Below, in pieces: positions 5,734 to 5,815 of a stretch of 5,815 nucleotides of DNA. This DNA is from Nitrospirota bacterium (GTDB taxonomy: Bacteria > Nitrospirota > Thermodesulfovibrionia > Thermodesulfovibrionales > UBA6898): NCBI GenBank assembly GCA_021787505.1, contig JAJYLU010000142.1, forward strand, positions 1 through 5,815. Direction: 5' to 3'. Under the pieces are notes generated by a model, which was not told the DNA's origin, ran no database searches, and saw only the letters and a program-made list of their open reading frames with translations. A program made the position numbers and the translations under genes. Position 1 is the first letter of the stretch. Each line of letters begins with the position of its first letter.

Positions 5734-5815
5734 ATGTCAAAAGTCTATTTTGCGTCTGCACGGGTGAAGAAATGGAGATACGAAGACAGCATGCCGGGCA
5801 AGCTGGAACGGCTCC
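5734..5815 (+). CDS. N-terminus of a probable DUF362 family protein, cut by window edge
   Basis: An open frame of 27 complete codons starts at ATG 5734, with a textbook AAGGAG ribosome site at 5721-5726 seven bases upstream, and runs off the right edge. The visible start is MSKVYFASARVKKW and continues through MPGKLERL. This resembles the N-terminus of DUF362 proteins, which often carry 4Fe-4S ferredoxin motifs further on; those would lie outside the window. The family call rests on a short N-terminal resemblance only, while the existence of the gene is well supported by ribosome site and frame. It is divergent from the ACT-MBL gene, with 184 bases between their starts. I find no convincing promoter for it. 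Confidence 0.6.
   Translation, partial: MSKVYFASARVKKWRYEDSMPGKLERL

Overview
This 5.8 kb window is gene-dense bacterial chromosome, GC-rich by eye, with five protein genes, no RNA genes and no intact mobile element. Shine-Dalgarno sites, short intergenic gaps, and an Aas-like acyl-ACP synthetase, LemA and M48 set suggest a Gram-negative bacterium. The style recalls Nitrospirota or Desulfobacterota, but that placement is only an impression; no marker gene is present to settle it.

Left part, plus strand: the 3' part of an AMP-forming acyl-CoA/acyl-ACP synthetase, related to the synthetase half of Aas, runs in from the left edge and ends at 1484. A strong stem-loop (1494-1527) separates it from lemA (1564-2130), which encodes a small membrane-anchored LemA protein. 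After a 208-base gap comes a membrane M48 (HtpX-like) zinc metalloprotease (2339-3958). Its C-terminal half carries a GYF_2-like segment and two four-cysteine zinc ribbons. lemA next to an M48 gene is a recurrent pairing and suggests a shared envelope-related role. A 20-base imperfect direct repeat lies at the end of the synthetase gene and again just after lemA.

Right part, minus strand: a 538-residue protein (5549-3933) combines two tandem ACT domains, a helical linker and a metallo-beta-lactamase-fold hydrolase domain with a non-standard HxDxDH metal motif. Its 3' end overlaps the end of the protease gene by 26 bases, tail to tail. It looks like a small-molecule-sensing hydrolase of unknown substrate, and I regard it as the most interesting gene here.

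Right edge: a 184-base divergent intergenic region holds an extended -10 promoter for the ACT-MBL gene and two inverted repeats. Beyond it is the first 27 codons of a plus-strand gene with a good ribosome binding site, whose N-terminus resembles DUF362 proteins. No gene-free stretch exceeds 300 bases.
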